Origin: Chloroflexi bacterium UBA4736
GTDB lineage: Bacteria > Chloroflexota > Dormibacteria > Dormibacterales > Dormibacteraceae
Assembly: GCA_002404015.1 (NCBI GenBank)
Contig: DHIW01000073.1
Coordinates: 37,520 to 58,724 of the forward strand
Length of the DNA: 21,205 nt
Direction: 5' to 3'
A program made the translations under genes and the position numbers. The notes beneath the pieces are model-generated. The model searched no databases, had not been told where the DNA came from, and saw only the letters and a list, made by a program, of their open reading frames with translations. Below are positions 6,464 through 15,594 of this stretch, piece by piece (positions within the stretch are counted from its first letter, which is position 1; each line of letters begins with the position of its first letter).

Positions 6464-8737
6464 ATGTTTGAGCGCTGGGGCCGCTTTGTTTACCGGTGGC
6501 GTTGGGCCACGCTGGTCGTCTCGGGTGTGCTCCTGGCCGCCTCGATCGTCGGGGTGCTGGGCGGCGGCACGCTCAGCAGCGGCAACAGTGGGAGCGGCCG
6601 CCTCGAGGCGGAGCGCGCGAACAGCCTCATCACTCAGCAGATCGTCCCCGCTCAGAAGAAGACCGGCTCGGGCTTCACCCTGATCTTCGGCAGCGGCTCG
6701 CTGACCGCGAGCGACGCGGCCTTCAAGAGCGCGATCCTTGCCGCGGTCCAGCCGCTGACGACGGACTCCCGGGTGACCGGCGTCACGACGCCCTATGACG
6801 TCCCCGCCGCGGCCGCCGCCAGCATGACCTCCAGGGATTCGCACAAGGTGCTCGTCCAGGTGGGCGTGAAAGACAGCTCGCAGGTGGCTCGGAAGTACTA
6901 CCCGGAGCTGCGTTCCAAGGTGCGCTCGAACACGCTGAGCATCCAGGGGACCGGAGCCCTCGCCATCAACAGGGCATTCGACACCACGCTTCAGCAGGAC
7001 CTGGCGCGGGCGGAGTACGTCTCGCTCCCTGTGACCCTGATCCTGCTGGTCCTGATCTTCGGGACGGTCGTGGCGGCCGGGCTGCCACTCGGCGTGGGCA
7101 TCCTCGCCATCCTGGGCGGCATCGCGGGCACCTTCCTGTTGAGCCGCTTCACCGACGTCTCCCAGTACGCGCTGAACATCGTCACCCTTATCGGCCTCGC
7201 GGTGGCGATCGACTACTCGCTCTTCATCGTGAACCGGTTCCGCGACGAGCTGTCCGCCGGCCGCAGCCGGGAGGACGCCATCGCTGTGGCGGTTGCCACG
7301 GCCGGCCGCTCCATCATGTTCTCGGGCATCACGGTGGCCATCGGGCTGGGCGCCATGCTGTTCTTCCAGGGCACCTTCCTCGCCTCCATGGGGGCGGCGG
7401 GCACGATCGTGGTGGCGGTCGCCGTCTTCTATGGCCTTACCTTCCTGCCCGCGCTGCTGAGCGTCCTGGGCGGCGCCGTGAACCGCGTCCGGCTGCCCTT
7501 CAGCCGCCCGCACCAACACGACGCCCGCGGCTTCTGGCATGGGATGGCGGAGTGGGTCATGCGGCGGCCGGTGGTCGTGCTGCTCCCCACCCTCGGCTTC
7601 CTCCTCCTGGCCGGCATTCCTTTCCTCTCGATCCGCCTGGCCAACGGCGACGTCGACCAGCTGCCACCCGGGGATGAGTCCCGGCAGGGCTACGACACCC
7701 TGATCAGGGACTTCCCCGGCCAGGATCAAACGGTGGTTACCGCGGTGGTCTACTACCCCAACAGCTCACCCCTCACCAGCGAGCACGTGGGTGCCGCCTA
7801 CGACCTCAGCCAGCGCGTCGCGTCGATGCCCAACGTCCTTCGAGTCGACAGTCTCCTGAACGTGGATCCCTCGCTCACGAAGGCGGACTACCAGCGCCTC
7901 TACGCCGGACCTGCCTCCGGGCTGCCGCAGCCGCTGCAGCAAGCCCTGAGGTCGGGTAGCGGCAAGAACCTGCTCGTGCTGAACGTCGTCACGAACAAGG
8001 CGCCCACCACTGACGAGGCGCGCACCATCGTGAGGGCCATCCGAGGCCAGTCGGTCGGCGCCGGGGGTCAGGTGCTGGTGACCGGCCAGACGGCGGACGA
8101 CCTGGACATCATCGGCTACATCCTCGACAAGACGCCGATCGCGGTGGGTGTCGTGGTGCTGGTCACCTACCTCGTGCTGTTCCTGCTGACCGGCTCTATC
8201 GTGCTGCCGCTGAAGGCGGTGGTCGTGAACTTGCTCTCGATCGCGGCGTCGTTCGGCGCGCTGGTCTGGATCTTCCAGCAGGGCCACCTGTCGAACGTGC
8301 TCGGGTTCACGCCCCAGTCGATCGACCCCAGCGTGCCCGTGATCCTGTTCAGCATCGTCTTCGGAATGTCGATGGACTACGAGGTTTTCCTGATCAGCCG
8401 GATGCAGGAGGAGTATCGGCGCACCGGCGACAACCGGAGCGCGGTGGCCGAGGGGCTGCAGCGGAGCGGCCGGCTGATCAGCGGGGCGGCCGCCATCATG
8501 GCCGCCGTCTTCCTGGCCTTCGGCCTGGCCGACGTGGTGCTGATCAAGGCGATCGGGATCGGGCTCGCGATCGCGGTGGTGATCGACGCCACCATCGTCC
8601 GGATGCTGCTGGTGCCGGCGATCATGCGCCTACTGGGCGACCTCAACTGGTGGGCGCCCCGGCCCCTTGCCTGGCTGCATCGCTCGATCGGCGCCGGCGA
8701 GACGCAAATCAAAACGGCCGGCGAGGGCGCGGCCTAG
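6464..8737 (+). CDS. MMPL/RND-family membrane transporter
   Basis: A 757-aa inner-membrane protein of the MMPL branch of the RND superfamily, which exports lipids or hydrophobic compounds using the proton gradient. It has the duplicated plan: one N-terminal membrane helix (about 10-33), an extracytoplasmic domain (about 35-180), five helices (about 185-345), a helix near 370-395, a second external domain (about 395-560), then five more helices. The Asp-Tyr pairs of the proton-relay region are present in both halves: IDYSLFIVNRFRDE (Asp250-Tyr251) and MDYEVFLISRMQEE (Asp638-Tyr639). The C-terminus is short and lacks the long tail of some mycobacterial MmpL proteins. It lies downstream of tetR, which probably controls it. 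Substrate unknown; drug efflux or lipid transport are both possible. Confidence 0.93.
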   Translation: MFERWGRFVYRWRWATLVVSGVLLAASIVGVLGGGTLSSGNSGSGRLEAERANSLITQQIVPAQKKTGSGFTLIFGSGSLTASDAAFKSAILAAVQPLTTDSRVTGVTTPYDVPAAAAASMTSRDSHKVLVQVGVKDSSQVARKYYPELRSKVRSNTLSIQGTGALAINRAFDTTLQQDLARAEYVSLPVTLILLVLIFGTVVAAGLPLGVGILAILGGIAGTFLLSRFTDVSQYALNIVTLIGLAVAIDYSLFIVNRFRDELSAGRSREDAIAVAVATAGRSIMFSGITVAIGLGAMLFFQGTFLASMGAAGTIVVAVAVFYGLTFLPALLSVLGGAVNRVRLPFSRPHQHDARGFWHGMAEWVMRRPVVVLLPTLGFLLLAGIPFLSIRLANGDVDQLPPGDESRQGYDTLIRDFPGQDQTVVTAVVYYPNSSPLTSEHVGAAYDLSQRVASMPNVLRVDSLLNVDPSLTKADYQRLYAGPASGLPQPLQQALRSGSGKNLLVLNVVTNKAPTTDEARTIVRAIRGQSVGAGGQVLVTGQTADDLDIIGYILDKTPIAVGVVVLVTYLVLFLLTGSIVLPLKAVVVNLLSIAASFGALVWIFQQGHLSNVLGFTPQSIDPSVPVILFSIVFGMSMDYEVFLISRMQEEYRRTGDNRSAVAEGLQRSGRLISGAAAIMAAVFLAFGLADVVLIKAIGIGLAIAVVIDATIVRMLLVPAIMRLLGDLNWWAPRPLAWLHRSIGAGETQIKTAGEGAA

Positions 8738-8751
8738 CGCCAACCGGCGCT
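8736..8751 (+). terminator. Small hairpin at the mmpL stop
   Basis: AGCGCC-AACC-GGCGCT is a perfect 6-bp stem with a 4-nt loop that begins inside the mmpL stop codon. There is no U tract after it, so it is only a weak terminator candidate. Confidence 0.35.
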
Positions 8752-8766
8752 TGGGATCTCGGGTCC

Positions 8767-8772
8767 GATAGT
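8767..8772 (+). promoter_or_regulatory. Possible -10 box of the second aldo/keto reductase
   Basis: GATAGT (four of six matches to TATAAT) lies 11 nt before the ATG at 8784, with no Shine-Dalgarno between. This resembles the arrangement at trpS. No convincing -35 is seen, so confidence is low. Confidence 0.3.
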
Positions 8773-8783
8773 CTCGTCAGCGA

Positions 8784-9707
8784 ATGGAGCACCGGCGGCT
8801 CGGCGCCTCCGGCCTGCAGGTCTCTGCGGTCGGCCTGGGCACCAACAACTTCGGCAACCGGCTGGACGAGGCCCAGACGCGCGCCGTCATCGACCAGGCG
8901 CTCGAGTGCGGCGTGAACTTCATCGACACGGCCGACCTGTACGCGGGTGGCGAGTCGGAGAGGCTGATCGGGGCGATCCTCGGCCCCCGCCGGCCCGGCG
9001 TGCTGCTGGCGACCAAGTTCGGCATGGCGAAGGGCGAGCTGGCCTTTCAGCAGGGGGCCTCGCGGCGCTGGATCCTGGAGTCGGTGGAGGGCAGCCTGCG
9101 CCGCCTGCAGACCGACTACATCGACCTCTACCAGGTCCACGCCCCTGACCCCGAGACTCCGATCCTGGAGACCCTGGAGACGCTCGACGAACTGGTCAGC
9201 CAGGGCAAGATCCGCTACTACGGACACAGCAACTTCAAGGGCTGGGAGATCGCCGACGCCCAGTGGACCGCCCGCAGTGAGCGCCTGGTGCGGCCGGTCA
9301 GCGCCCAGCATCACCTCAACCTGCTCCGGCGCGAGGCCGAGGCGGAGGTGCTGCCGGCGTGCCGGGCTTTCGGCCTGGGCCTGATCGCCTTCTACCCCCT
9401 GGCCTCCGGGTTCCTGACCGGCAAGTACCGCGATGGCACGACCCCGGAGGGCGCCCGCCTCGCGGGCAGCCCAGCTGCGACGCGCATCCTCACGCCCGAG
9501 AACTTCCAGCGCCTGGAGCGCCTCGAGGCGTTTGCAGCAGAGCGCGGTCATAGCCTGGTCGAGCTGGCCATCGGCTGGCTCCTGAGCCAGCCCGAGGTGG
9601 CGTCGGTGATCGCGGGCGCCAGCCGCCCGGAGCAGGTCCGCACGAACGTGGAGGCGTCAACCTGGCGCCTGAGCCAGGAGGAGATGGCAGCGGTCGCAGC
9701 CCTCTGA
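8784..9707 (+). CDS. Aldo/keto reductase (complete)
   Basis: A 307-aa NAD(P)H-dependent oxidoreductase with the complete AKR tetrad: Asp48 and Tyr53 in FIDTADLY, Lys78 in LATKFG, and His119 in LYQVHAPD. The N-terminus MEHRRLGASGLQVSAVGLGTNNFG and the C-terminal cofactor segment VIAGASRPEQVRTNV are typical of the YajO/Tas-like bacterial branch. It starts at ATG 8784; nothing upstream in frame resembles the family. It lies 46 bp after the mmpL gene on the same strand, so it may be co-transcribed from the tetR-controlled region or have its own weak promoter. It is distinct in sequence from the partial reductase at 1-353, so the two are not a recent duplication. Substrate unknown. Confidence 0.92.
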   Translation: MEHRRLGASGLQVSAVGLGTNNFGNRLDEAQTRAVIDQALECGVNFIDTADLYAGGESERLIGAILGPRRPGVLLATKFGMAKGELAFQQGASRRWILESVEGSLRRLQTDYIDLYQVHAPDPETPILETLETLDELVSQGKIRYYGHSNFKGWEIADAQWTARSERLVRPVSAQHHLNLLRREAEAEVLPACRAFGLGLIAFYPLASGFLTGKYRDGTTPEGARLAGSPAATRILTPENFQRLERLEAFAAERGHSLVELAIGWLLSQPEVASVIAGASRPEQVRTNVEASTWRLSQEEMAAVAAL

Positions 9708-9737
9708 AGGACCCGATTGCCGCCGATGTTAGTGGAC

Positions 9738-9857
9738 TCCCTCCCCCGTGCGGGAAGCGTTGGGAGGGGTTTCCCTTGCAGCGAGCCTGCCGGCTCCACC
9801 GCCGGTTGCCTTGACGGACCCCCACCCTGGCCCTCCCCACAAGACAAGGGGGAGGGA
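9738..9857. repeat. Palindromic MITE-like intergenic element with terminal inverted repeats
   Basis: The 120-bp spacer between two convergent genes begins with TCCCTCCCCCGTG (9738-9750) and ends with CAAGGGGGAGGGA (9845-9857). These are inverted repeats matching at 12 of 13 positions. Inside are three hairpins: 9739-9745 with 9762-9768; CCGGC/GCCGG at 9790-9794 with 9801-9805; and CCCTCCCC/GGGGAGGG at 9831-9838 with 9849-9856. The interior codes for nothing recognisable. It looks like a non-autonomous, REP- or MITE-like repeat and may double as a two-way terminator. No convincing target-site duplication is visible. Copy number in the genome cannot be seen from one window. Confidence 0.55.
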
Positions 9858-9871
9858 ACCTTTCGGAACCC

Positions 9872-10888
9872 TTAGGCGGGCAGCCCTGAGCCAGCGGCGA
9901 CCTGGCGTTTGAGGTCCTGCATGAGGCGCCGGAACATTTCGAAGTCGAGCGACTGGGAGCCGTCTGAGAGCGCCTCGTCGGGGTTCGGGTGAACCTCGAC
10001 GATCAGGGCCTGGGCCCCGGCTGCCACGGCCGCCAGCGACATCGGCCTGACCAGCGACCACTTGCCGGTGCCCTGCGAGGGGTCCACCACGATCGGAAGG
10101 TGCGACAGCTCCCGCACCAGCGGCACCGAGTTGAGGTCGAGGGTGAACCGGGTGGCAGTCTCGAAGGTGCGGATGCCGCGCTCGCAGAGCATCACGTCGC
10201 GGTTGCCCTGGGAGAGGATGTACTCGGCCGCCAGCAGCCACTCCTCGATCGTCGAGGACATGCCCCGCTTCAGCATCACCGGCTTTCCCGAACGTCCGAC
10301 CTCCTGCAGGAGGGCGTAGTTCTGCATGTTGCGGGTGCCCACCTGGAGGATGTCCACGTAGCGCGTGAGCAGCTCGACGTCGGCCGGGGTGACGACCTCG
10401 CTGATCACGCGCAGACCCGTCGCCTCGCGGGCCGCCGCCATCATCTTCAGGCCCTCCTCGCCCAGGCCCTGGAAGCTGTACGGCGAGGTGCGCGGCTTGA
10501 AGGCTCCGCCGCGCAGGATCCGGGCCCCCTGGGCGGCCACGAACTTGGCAGTCTCCATCAGCATCGCCTCGTTCTCGACCGAGCAGGGCCCCGCCATCAC
10601 GACCGGCTCGTCGCCGCCGATCATGACGCCGCCGACGTTGATCACCGTGTCCCGGGGCTGGAACTCGCGACTCGCGAGCTTGAAGGGCTTGGTGATCTGG
10701 ACGATCTCCTGGATGGCGGGCAGGTGGGAGAAGGCCTCCCTGTAGGCGTAGGCGTTGCCGCCGATGACGCCGATCACGGCTCGGTCCTCGCCGAGCGAGA
10801 GCTCGGGCCGCAGCCCGATCTCCTTCACTCGCTCTACGACCGCGTCGACCTGGGCGTCAGTGGCCTGGTGGGACATCACGATGATCAC
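9872..10888 (-). CDS. aroF: 3-deoxy-7-phosphoheptulonate synthase, type I-beta
   Basis: DAHP synthase, the first step of the shikimate pathway (phosphoenolpyruvate plus erythrose-4-phosphate); 338 aa. An N-terminal ferredoxin-like domain (about 1-75, including [10 protein letters not shown]) precedes the TIM barrel, as in the Thermotoga-type I-beta enzymes, where this domain mediates feedback by aromatic amino acids. Barrel motifs: MAGPCSVEN with the metal/substrate Cys, [24 protein letters not shown]-like [32 protein letters not shown], and [19 protein letters not shown]. The GTG start at 10888 overlaps the aroH stop as GTGA and puts VIIVMSHQ at the N-terminus. It is the last gene of the trp operon, translationally coupled to chorismate mutase. 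Downstream of it are the palindromic element and the convergent reductase gene. Confidence 0.96.
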   Translation of the reverse strand: MIIVMSHQATDAQVDAVVERVKEIGLRPELSLGEDRAVIGVIGGNAYAYREAFSHLPAIQEIVQITKPFKLASREFQPRDTVINVGGVMIGGDEPVVMAGPCSVENEAMLMETAKFVAAQGARILRGGAFKPRTSPYSFQGLGEEGLKMMAAAREATGLRVISEVVTPADVELLTRYVDILQVGTRNMQNYALLQEVGRSGKPVMLKRGMSSTIEEWLLAAEYILSQGNRDVMLCERGIRTFETATRFTLDLNSVPLVRELSHLPIVVDPSQGTGKWSLVRPMSLAAVAAGAQALIVEVHPNPDEALSDGSQSLDFEMFRRLMQDLKRQVAAGSGLPA

Positions 10889-11292
10889 TGGTTTCGGGCT
10901 CCTGGAAGGGTGATTCGCATCTGGTCCAAGTCGGCCTTGATCGCCTGGGCTCCCCGGAGGTAGGCGTGCCGCATATCCCTCTGCTTGCGGTCGGTGTTGT
11001 AGAGCAGAAGTATGCGGACGCACATGGGCACGCCGCGCGGGTTGGGCTGCTGGACCGCGAGATCGTGGCCGCAGAGCAGGGGCACATCGACCCAGCCCAG
11101 CCGGCGCGCGGCAAGGGCCGGGAACTCGGCGTCGAGGTCGGGGGTGGTCGTGAAATAGGCGAAGGCCACCTCCTCGACGTCGACCCCGTTCAGGACGATC
11201 AGCTCGCGCAGCAGCTCCTCGGTCGCCTCCACGATGGCGTGCGACTCGTTGAGGGCGGCGGTGGTGGCGCCCCGGATACCTCTCACCGACAT
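10885..11292 (-). CDS. aroH: Chorismate mutase, AroH class
   Basis: Converts chorismate to prephenate, feeding TyrA and phenylalanine synthesis; 135 aa, a trimeric pseudo-alpha/beta barrel of the Bacillus AroH type. Recognisable are VRGIRGATT (Arg7), [25 protein letters not shown] (Arg93, equal to Bacillus Arg90) and RHAYLRGA (Tyr111, equal to Tyr108). At the place of the key Glu78 (CMQEMDV in Bacillus) the protein has CGHDLAV, so Asp77 replaces Glu. The following loop is four residues longer ([11 protein letters not shown]). The other active-site residues are kept, so the enzyme is probably active but may be tuned differently. The start is ATG 11292, inside the last codons of trpA (10-nt overlap); the end overlaps aroF as GTGA. 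Confidence 0.93.
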   Translation of the reverse strand: MSVRGIRGATTAALNESHAIVEATEELLRELIVLNGVDVEEVAFAYFTTTPDLDAEFPALAARRLGWVDVPLLCGHDLAVQQPNPRGVPMCVRILLLYNTDRKQRDMRHAYLRGAQAIKADLDQMRITLPGARNQ

Positions 11293-12056
11293 GCCGCGAC
11301 CAGCTCCTCGAACAGGGGCCCGGGGTCGCGCCCCTCATGCACCTCGTTGACGAGCGCACTGGCCACTACCGCAGCGTCCGCCTCGCCGCGGAGGCTGTGC
11401 AGGTGGTCGGGCCGCGAGATGCCGAAGCCGGCCGCGATCGGCAGGTCGGTGGACGCCCGGACCCGGCCGAGCAGCTCGCGCAGTCCGGCCGCCAGCTCCG
11501 CGCGTGCGCCCGTCACTCCCGTCAGCGTGACGCAGTAGACGAAGCCGGAGCTGGCCTCGCAGATGCTGCGCATCCGGGACTCCGGGCTGGTGGGCGCCAC
11601 CAGGAACACGGTGTCCAGGCCGGCGGAGCGCAGCCAGCCGGCGATCGGCTGGGCCTCTTCAGCGGGCAGGTCGGGGATGATCACGCCGGCCACGCCGGCC
11701 TCGGCGGCGTCGACCGCGAAGCGGCGGGGGTCGTGGGCCAGGATCGGGTTCACATAGGTCATGAGAACGACCGGCACGCCCTCCTCCGCCACGGCCGCGG
11801 CCACCTCGAGGGCGGTCTTCAGTGTGGTTCCGGCTTCCAGCGCGGCCTGGCCCGCCCGCTGGATCACCGGGCCGTCCGCCAGCGGGTCGCTGAAGGGGAC
11901 GCCGACCTCGACGGCCGCGGCGCCGGCCGTCGCGAAGCCTCGCCCGATCTCGATCGAGCGCTCCCTCGAGGGATAGCCGGCCATCAGGTAGGGGATCAGG
12001 CGCAGGTCGCCTTCGGATCGCACGGCCTGCTCCAGCCGGCTAGTCGAGATGCGCAT
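11283..12056 (-). CDS. trpA: Tryptophan synthase alpha chain
   Basis: Cleaves indole-3-glycerol phosphate to indole, which is channelled to the beta chain in the alpha2-beta2 complex; 257 aa. The catalytic residues are in [15 protein letters not shown]: Glu50 and Asp61. Other conserved parts are [32 protein letters not shown], the mobile loop TLTGVTGAR, and phosphate-binding GFGIS. ATG 12056 lies inside the 3' end of trpB (17-nt overlap), the usual tight coupling for trpB-trpA. The next gene, aroH, overlaps by 10 nt. Nothing unusual is seen. Confidence 0.98.
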   Translation of the reverse strand: MRISTSRLEQAVRSEGDLRLIPYLMAGYPSRERSIEIGRGFATAGAAAVEVGVPFSDPLADGPVIQRAGQAALEAGTTLKTALEVAAAVAEEGVPVVLMTYVNPILAHDPRRFAVDAAEAGVAGVIIPDLPAEEAQPIAGWLRSAGLDTVFLVAPTSPESRMRSICEASSGFVYCVTLTGVTGARAELAAGLRELLGRVRASTDLPIAAGFGISRPDHLHSLRGEADAAVVASALVNEVHEGRDPGPLFEELVAACR

Positions 12057-13218
12057 CTTCGTACTCCGCGACCGAGTCCATGTCCTTGTCGCCCCGCCCG
12101 GACAGGCAGACCAGGATGCGACCCTCCGGGCCCAGCTCGCGGGCGACCACGCCCGCGTGGTGGAGGGCGTGCGCCGGCTCCAGGGCGGGCATGATGCCTT
12201 CGAGGCGGGTGCAGAGGCGAAAGGCGGCCACCGCCTCCCCGTCCGTGACCGCCACGTACTCCGCCCGCTCGCTGTCGCGCAGGAGCGCGTGCTCCGGTCC
12301 GACGCCGGGGTAGTCGAGACCGGCGGAGACCGAGTGCGTCGGCCGAACCTGCCCGTCGCCGTCCTGGAGCAGGTAGGAGTATGTCCCGTGGAGCACGCCT
12401 GGCCGACCCCCGACCAGCGAGGCCGCGTGCAGGCCGCTCTCGACTCCCCGGCCGGCCGCCTCCACTCCGATCAGCCTCACCTCGCGGTCGTCCAGGAAGG
12501 CGGTGAAGATCCCGATCGCGTTGGAACCGCCCCCCACGCAGGCGATGACGGCGTCGGGCAGGCGACCCTCGGCGACCAGGTACTGGTCGCGCGCCTCGTC
12601 ACCGATGACGCGCTGAAAGTCGCGGACCATCTCCGGGTACGGGTGGGGACCCACCGCCGAGCCGATGATGTAGTGGGTGTCGCCCACGTTGGTCACCCAG
12701 TCCCGGATCGCCTCGGAAGTGGCGTCCTTGAGCGTGGCGGTGCCGGCCGTCACCTCCCGCACCTCGGCGCCCAGGAGCCGCATCCGGCGCACGTTCATCT
12801 CTTGCCGCCGCATATCCTCCTTGCCCATGTACACGACGCAGTCGAAGCCGAACCGGGCGCAGACGGTGGCGGTTGCAACCCCGTGCTGGCCGGCGCCAGT
12901 CTCCGCGATGATCCGGCGCTTGCGCATCCGGCGGGCGAGCAGGGCCTGGCCGAGCGCGTTGTTAAGCTTGTGGGCGCCCGTATGGCAGAGGTCCTCCCGC
13001 TTGAGGTGGATCTCGGCGCCGCCGAAATGGGCCGCCATCCGGTCGGCGGCGTAGATCGGGGTGGGCCGGCCCACGAAGGCGTGGCGCTGCGCCGCCAGCT
13101 CCAGCTGGAACTCGGGATTGGCCCTGGCGTCCGACCAGGCCCCCTCCAGCTGCTCGAGCGCCGACATCAGCGTTTCCGGCACGTACTGGCCCCCATACGG
13201 CCCGAAGCGTCCCTTCAT
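12040..13218 (-). CDS. trpB: Tryptophan synthase beta chain
   Basis: PLP-dependent condensation of indole and serine to tryptophan; 392 aa, the standard TrpB1 length. It opens with [15 protein letters not shown], followed by the PLP-lysine motif [18 protein letters not shown] (Lys84). [12 protein letters not shown] is the conserved catalytic Glu region, and [12 protein letters not shown] binds the PLP phosphate. The COMM-domain contacts and the C-terminal LSGRGDKD are present. The ATG at 13218 overlaps the trpF stop as ATGA. It is the classic beta subunit that partners TrpA, encoded immediately downstream, and not the stand-alone TrpB2 form. Confidence 0.98.
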   Translation of the reverse strand: MKGRFGPYGGQYVPETLMSALEQLEGAWSDARANPEFQLELAAQRHAFVGRPTPIYAADRMAAHFGGAEIHLKREDLCHTGAHKLNNALGQALLARRMRKRRIIAETGAGQHGVATATVCARFGFDCVVYMGKEDMRRQEMNVRRMRLLGAEVREVTAGTATLKDATSEAIRDWVTNVGDTHYIIGSAVGPHPYPEMVRDFQRVIGDEARDQYLVAEGRLPDAVIACVGGGSNAIGIFTAFLDDREVRLIGVEAAGRGVESGLHAASLVGGRPGVLHGTYSYLLQDGDGQVRPTHSVSAGLDYPGVGPEHALLRDSERAEYVAVTDGEAVAAFRLCTRLEGIMPALEPAHALHHAGVVARELGPEGRILVCLSGRGDKDMDSVAEYEDAHLD

Positions 13219-13814
13219 CCCAGCTCCCGTACAGCTTGCACGAAAGCCCTCACCAGGCCGGGATCCTTGACGCGGACCGCGGACTCCACCCCGCTCGAGA
13301 CGTCCACCCCGAAGGGCGCGTAGCGGCGGACCACCTCGCCGACGTTGCCCGGGTTGAGGCCACCCGCGAAGAAGACCTGGCGGCGCGCGTTGAGCGCCCG
13401 CGCCTTGTCCCAGTCCCAGGCCTGCCCGGTGCCGCCCCTCTGGTCCGGCGACCAGCTGTCGAGGAGGATGGGATCCGGCCAGCTGTCGGCGTCGGGGATG
13501 TGGCCGTCGCGGACCTTCAAAACTTTCATGACGGGGCGCGAGGCATCGAAGCCAGGCGCCTCCGAGCCGTGGAGCTGGATGGCGTCCAGGCCGACCAGCT
13601 CCGCGATCTCCGCCACCCTGGCCGGCTCCTCGTCGATGAAGACACCCACGACCCGGGGCCGTCGCGGCAGCCCCTCCAGGATGGCGCGCGCCGCTTCCGG
13701 GGTGACCCGGCGGAGGGAGTCGCAGAAGTGGAAGCCGATCAGGTCGGCGCCCGCCTCCACAGCCACCAGCCCAGCCTCGGCGTCGCAGATGCCGCAGATC
13801 TTCACCTGCGTCAT
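13215..13814 (-). CDS. trpF: Phosphoribosylanthranilate isomerase
   Basis: Amadori rearrangement of phosphoribosylanthranilate, third step of the tryptophan branch; 199 aa, a single TIM barrel. The N-terminal VKICGI carries the catalytic Cys7, and [15 protein letters not shown] carries the catalytic-region Asp and the glycine-rich loop. [11 protein letters not shown] and [10 protein letters not shown] at the C-terminus bind the phosphate. It starts at ATG 13814, overlapping trpC by 4 nt (ATGA), and ends in ATGA with trpB. It is a separate protein here, not fused to TrpC as in E. coli. Confidence 0.97.
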   Translation of the reverse strand: MTQVKICGICDAEAGLVAVEAGADLIGFHFCDSLRRVTPEAARAILEGLPRRPRVVGVFIDEEPARVAEIAELVGLDAIQLHGSEAPGFDASRPVMKVLKVRDGHIPDADSWPDPILLDSWSPDQRGGTGQAWDWDKARALNARRQVFFAGGLNPGNVGEVVRRYAPFGVDVSSGVESAVRVKDPGLVRAFVQAVRELG

Positions 13815-14590
13815 ACCGTGAGCTCGGCGATCGCGGCAGCCGGGTCGGGGGCCCGCATCAGGGCCTCGCCGACCAGGATTGCGTCGGCGCCCGCCCGCCG
13901 CATGCGCCTGGCGTCCTCGGCGTCCCGGATCCCGCTCTCAGCCACGTACACGCAGTCCCGAGGGACCCGCGGCCGCAGCCGTTCGGTGAGGCCCACGTCC
14001 ACGTCGAAGCTGCGGAGGTTGCGGTGGTTGGCGCCGATGACCAGGGCTCCTGCCCCCAGCGCGGCCTCGACCTCCTCCGGCTCGTGGACCTCGACGATGG
14101 CCTCCATCCCCCATGACCGTACGTACGCCAGCAGCTCCTTCAGCCGGCCCGCTTGCAGCGCGGCGACTATCAGCAGCACGGCGTCGGCGCCGAAGGCCCG
14201 CGCCTCTGCCACCTGGTACTCGTCGCTGACGAAGTCCTTGCGCATGATCGGCAGGTCGGTGACCGCTCGAGCTTCTGCCAGGTGCTCCGGCCGGCCGCCG
14301 AAGCTGGTCTCCTGGCAAAGGACCGAGATCGCCGCCGCCCCCGCCGCGCTGTAGACGCGAGCCAGGCGCCCCGGCTCGTAGTCCGCCACCAGCTCCCCCT
14401 GGATCGGCGTCCTGGCCTTCATCTCGGCGATGACGGCCAGCCGCTCCCCGCGCAGCGCCCCGGCGAAGTCTCGCGGCGCCGGCAGCGCGCGGCCCAGCCG
14501 CTCCAGGTGGGCCAGCGGGATCACCCCGCGCCGGAGCTCGGTCTCGGCACGCGCCTCGTCAACCAGGCGGCGCAGAAGGTCGGAGCTCAT
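13811..14590 (-). CDS. trpC: Indole-3-glycerol phosphate synthase
   Basis: Ring closure and decarboxylation to indole-3-glycerol phosphate; 259 aa, a normal monofunctional TrpC. The barrel begins with [16 protein letters not shown], where the catalytic Lys is in EMK; the family more often has AEIKRASPS, so the loop is slightly divergent. Next come [26 protein letters not shown] (second catalytic Lys), the [14 protein letters not shown]lu, IGANHRNL and VAESGI. The ATG at 14590 forms the ATGA overlap with trpD and discards a long, unrelated in-frame extension upstream, which is trpD in another frame. The end overlaps trpF by 4 nt. Confidence 0.97.
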   Translation of the reverse strand: MSSDLLRRLVDEARAETELRRGVIPLAHLERLGRALPAPRDFAGALRGERLAVIAEMKARTPIQGELVADYEPGRLARVYSAAGAAAISVLCQETSFGGRPEHLAEARAVTDLPIMRKDFVSDEYQVAEARAFGADAVLLIVAALQAGRLKELLAYVRSWGMEAIVEVHEPEEVEAALGAGALVIGANHRNLRSFDVDVGLTERLRPRVPRDCVYVAESGIRDAEDARRMRRAGADAILVGEALMRAPDPAAAIAELTV

Positions 14591-15594
14591 GCCCGCGAGG
14601 CGGCGGCCCACCGCTCCAGCGCCTGCCCCGCCCGGCCGCTGTCGATCGACTCGGCCGCCAGGCCCAGCCCATCCTTCCAGCCATCCGCGAGGCCAGCGGC
14701 GCGCAGGGCAGCTGCGGAGTTGAGCAGCACCACGTCGCGCCGGGCGCCCTTCTCGCCGCCCAGGACGGCGCGGGCGATCGCCGCGTTCTCCTCGGGGCCG
14801 CCGCCGCGGAGCGCCTCCGGCGGCGCCGGTGTCAGGCCCAACTCGGCGGGGTCCAGCGTGTACTGGCGGCGGCTGCCGTCGATGATCTCGATCACCAGCG
14901 ACGGGCCACTGGTCGCCAGCTCGTCCAGCCCCTCCGCGCTGAACACGATCGCGCGCTCGACCCCCAGCCGCTCCAGCACCTCCGCCATCAACGGCGCGAT
15001 GGCGGCGTCGGGCACGCCCAGTGCCTGGCGACGGGCGCCGGCGGGGTTGCAGAGCGGCCCCAGGATGTTGAAGACGGTCCGCACCCCGAGCTCCCTGCGG
15101 GGCACCCCAGCGAAGCGGAATGAGGGGTGGAAGACGGGCGCGAACAGGAAGCCGATCCCGGCTTCCTCGATGCACGCGGCCACGGCCTCCGGGGCCAGGT
15201 CGATCGTCACCCCGAGGGCCTCCAGCACATCGGCGCTGCCACAGCTGGAGGAGGCGGCGCGGTTGCCGTGCTTGGCCACCCTGGCCCCGGCGCCCGCAGC
15301 CACGATGGCGGCCAGGGTCGAGATGTTGAAGCTGCCCGAGCCGTCGCCGCCGGTGCCGCACGTGTCCAGCAGCTGCGACGGGTTCGAAACCGCGATCGGG
15401 ATGGCCATGGCGCGCGCCGTCCGGGCCATCCCGGTGACCTCGTCCACCGTCTCGCCCTTGATACGCAGCGCGATCATGAAACCGGCGATCTGGGCGGGCG
15501 TGGCGTCGCCGCGCATGATCGTCTCCATGGCCTGCGAGGCCTCCGCCTCGTCCAGGTCCTGGCCCTTCACCAGCTTGGAGATCTGCTCGATCAC
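14587..15594 (-). CDS. trpD: Anthranilate phosphoribosyltransferase
   Basis: Transfers phosphoribosyl from PRPP to anthranilate; 335 aa. The helical N-terminal domain with GDATPAQIAGFMIALRIKGET is followed by the PRPP site DTCGTGGDGSGSFNIST. VAKHGNRAASSSCGSADVLEALG contacts anthranilate and the ribose, and RTVFNILGPLCNPA lies further on. The GTG start at 15594 is chosen because it overlaps the trpG stop as GTGA and gives the usual short start IEQISKLVKG. The upstream in-frame sequence is trpG read in the wrong frame. The end overlaps trpC as ATGA. Confidence 0.97.
   Translation of the reverse strand: MIEQISKLVKGQDLDEAEASQAMETIMRGDATPAQIAGFMIALRIKGETVDEVTGMARTARAMAIPIAVSNPSQLLDTCGTGGDGSGSFNISTLAAIVAAGAGARVAKHGNRAASSSCGSADVLEALGVTIDLAPEAVAACIEEAGIGFLFAPVFHPSFRFAGVPRRELGVRTVFNILGPLCNPAGARRQALGVPDAAIAPLMAEVLERLGVERAIVFSAEGLDELATSGPSLVIEIIDGSRRQYTLDPAELGLTPAPPEALRGGGPEENAAIARAVLGGEKGARRDVVLLNSAAALRAAGLADGWKDGLGLAAESIDSGRAGQALERWAAASRA

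Noticed and set aside
6368..7729. Long minus-strand open frame antisense to the MMPL gene
   Set aside because: Hydrophilic, His/Glu/Arg/Gly-rich composition typical of a complementary frame of a membrane protein gene; no start signal.
1..9707. The two aldo/keto reductases as a duplicated pair or flanking repeat
   Set aside because: They share only family motifs; the sequences around the tetrad differ widely, so no recent duplication or recombination repeat is indicated.
10966..11538. Plus-strand open frame across aroH and trpA
   Set aside because: Shadow of two well supported genes; its sequence changes character at gene borders.
12049..13323. Long plus-strand open frame antisense to trpB
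   Set aside because: trpB is unmistakable on the minus strand; the antisense product has no motif and ends in the neighbouring gene.
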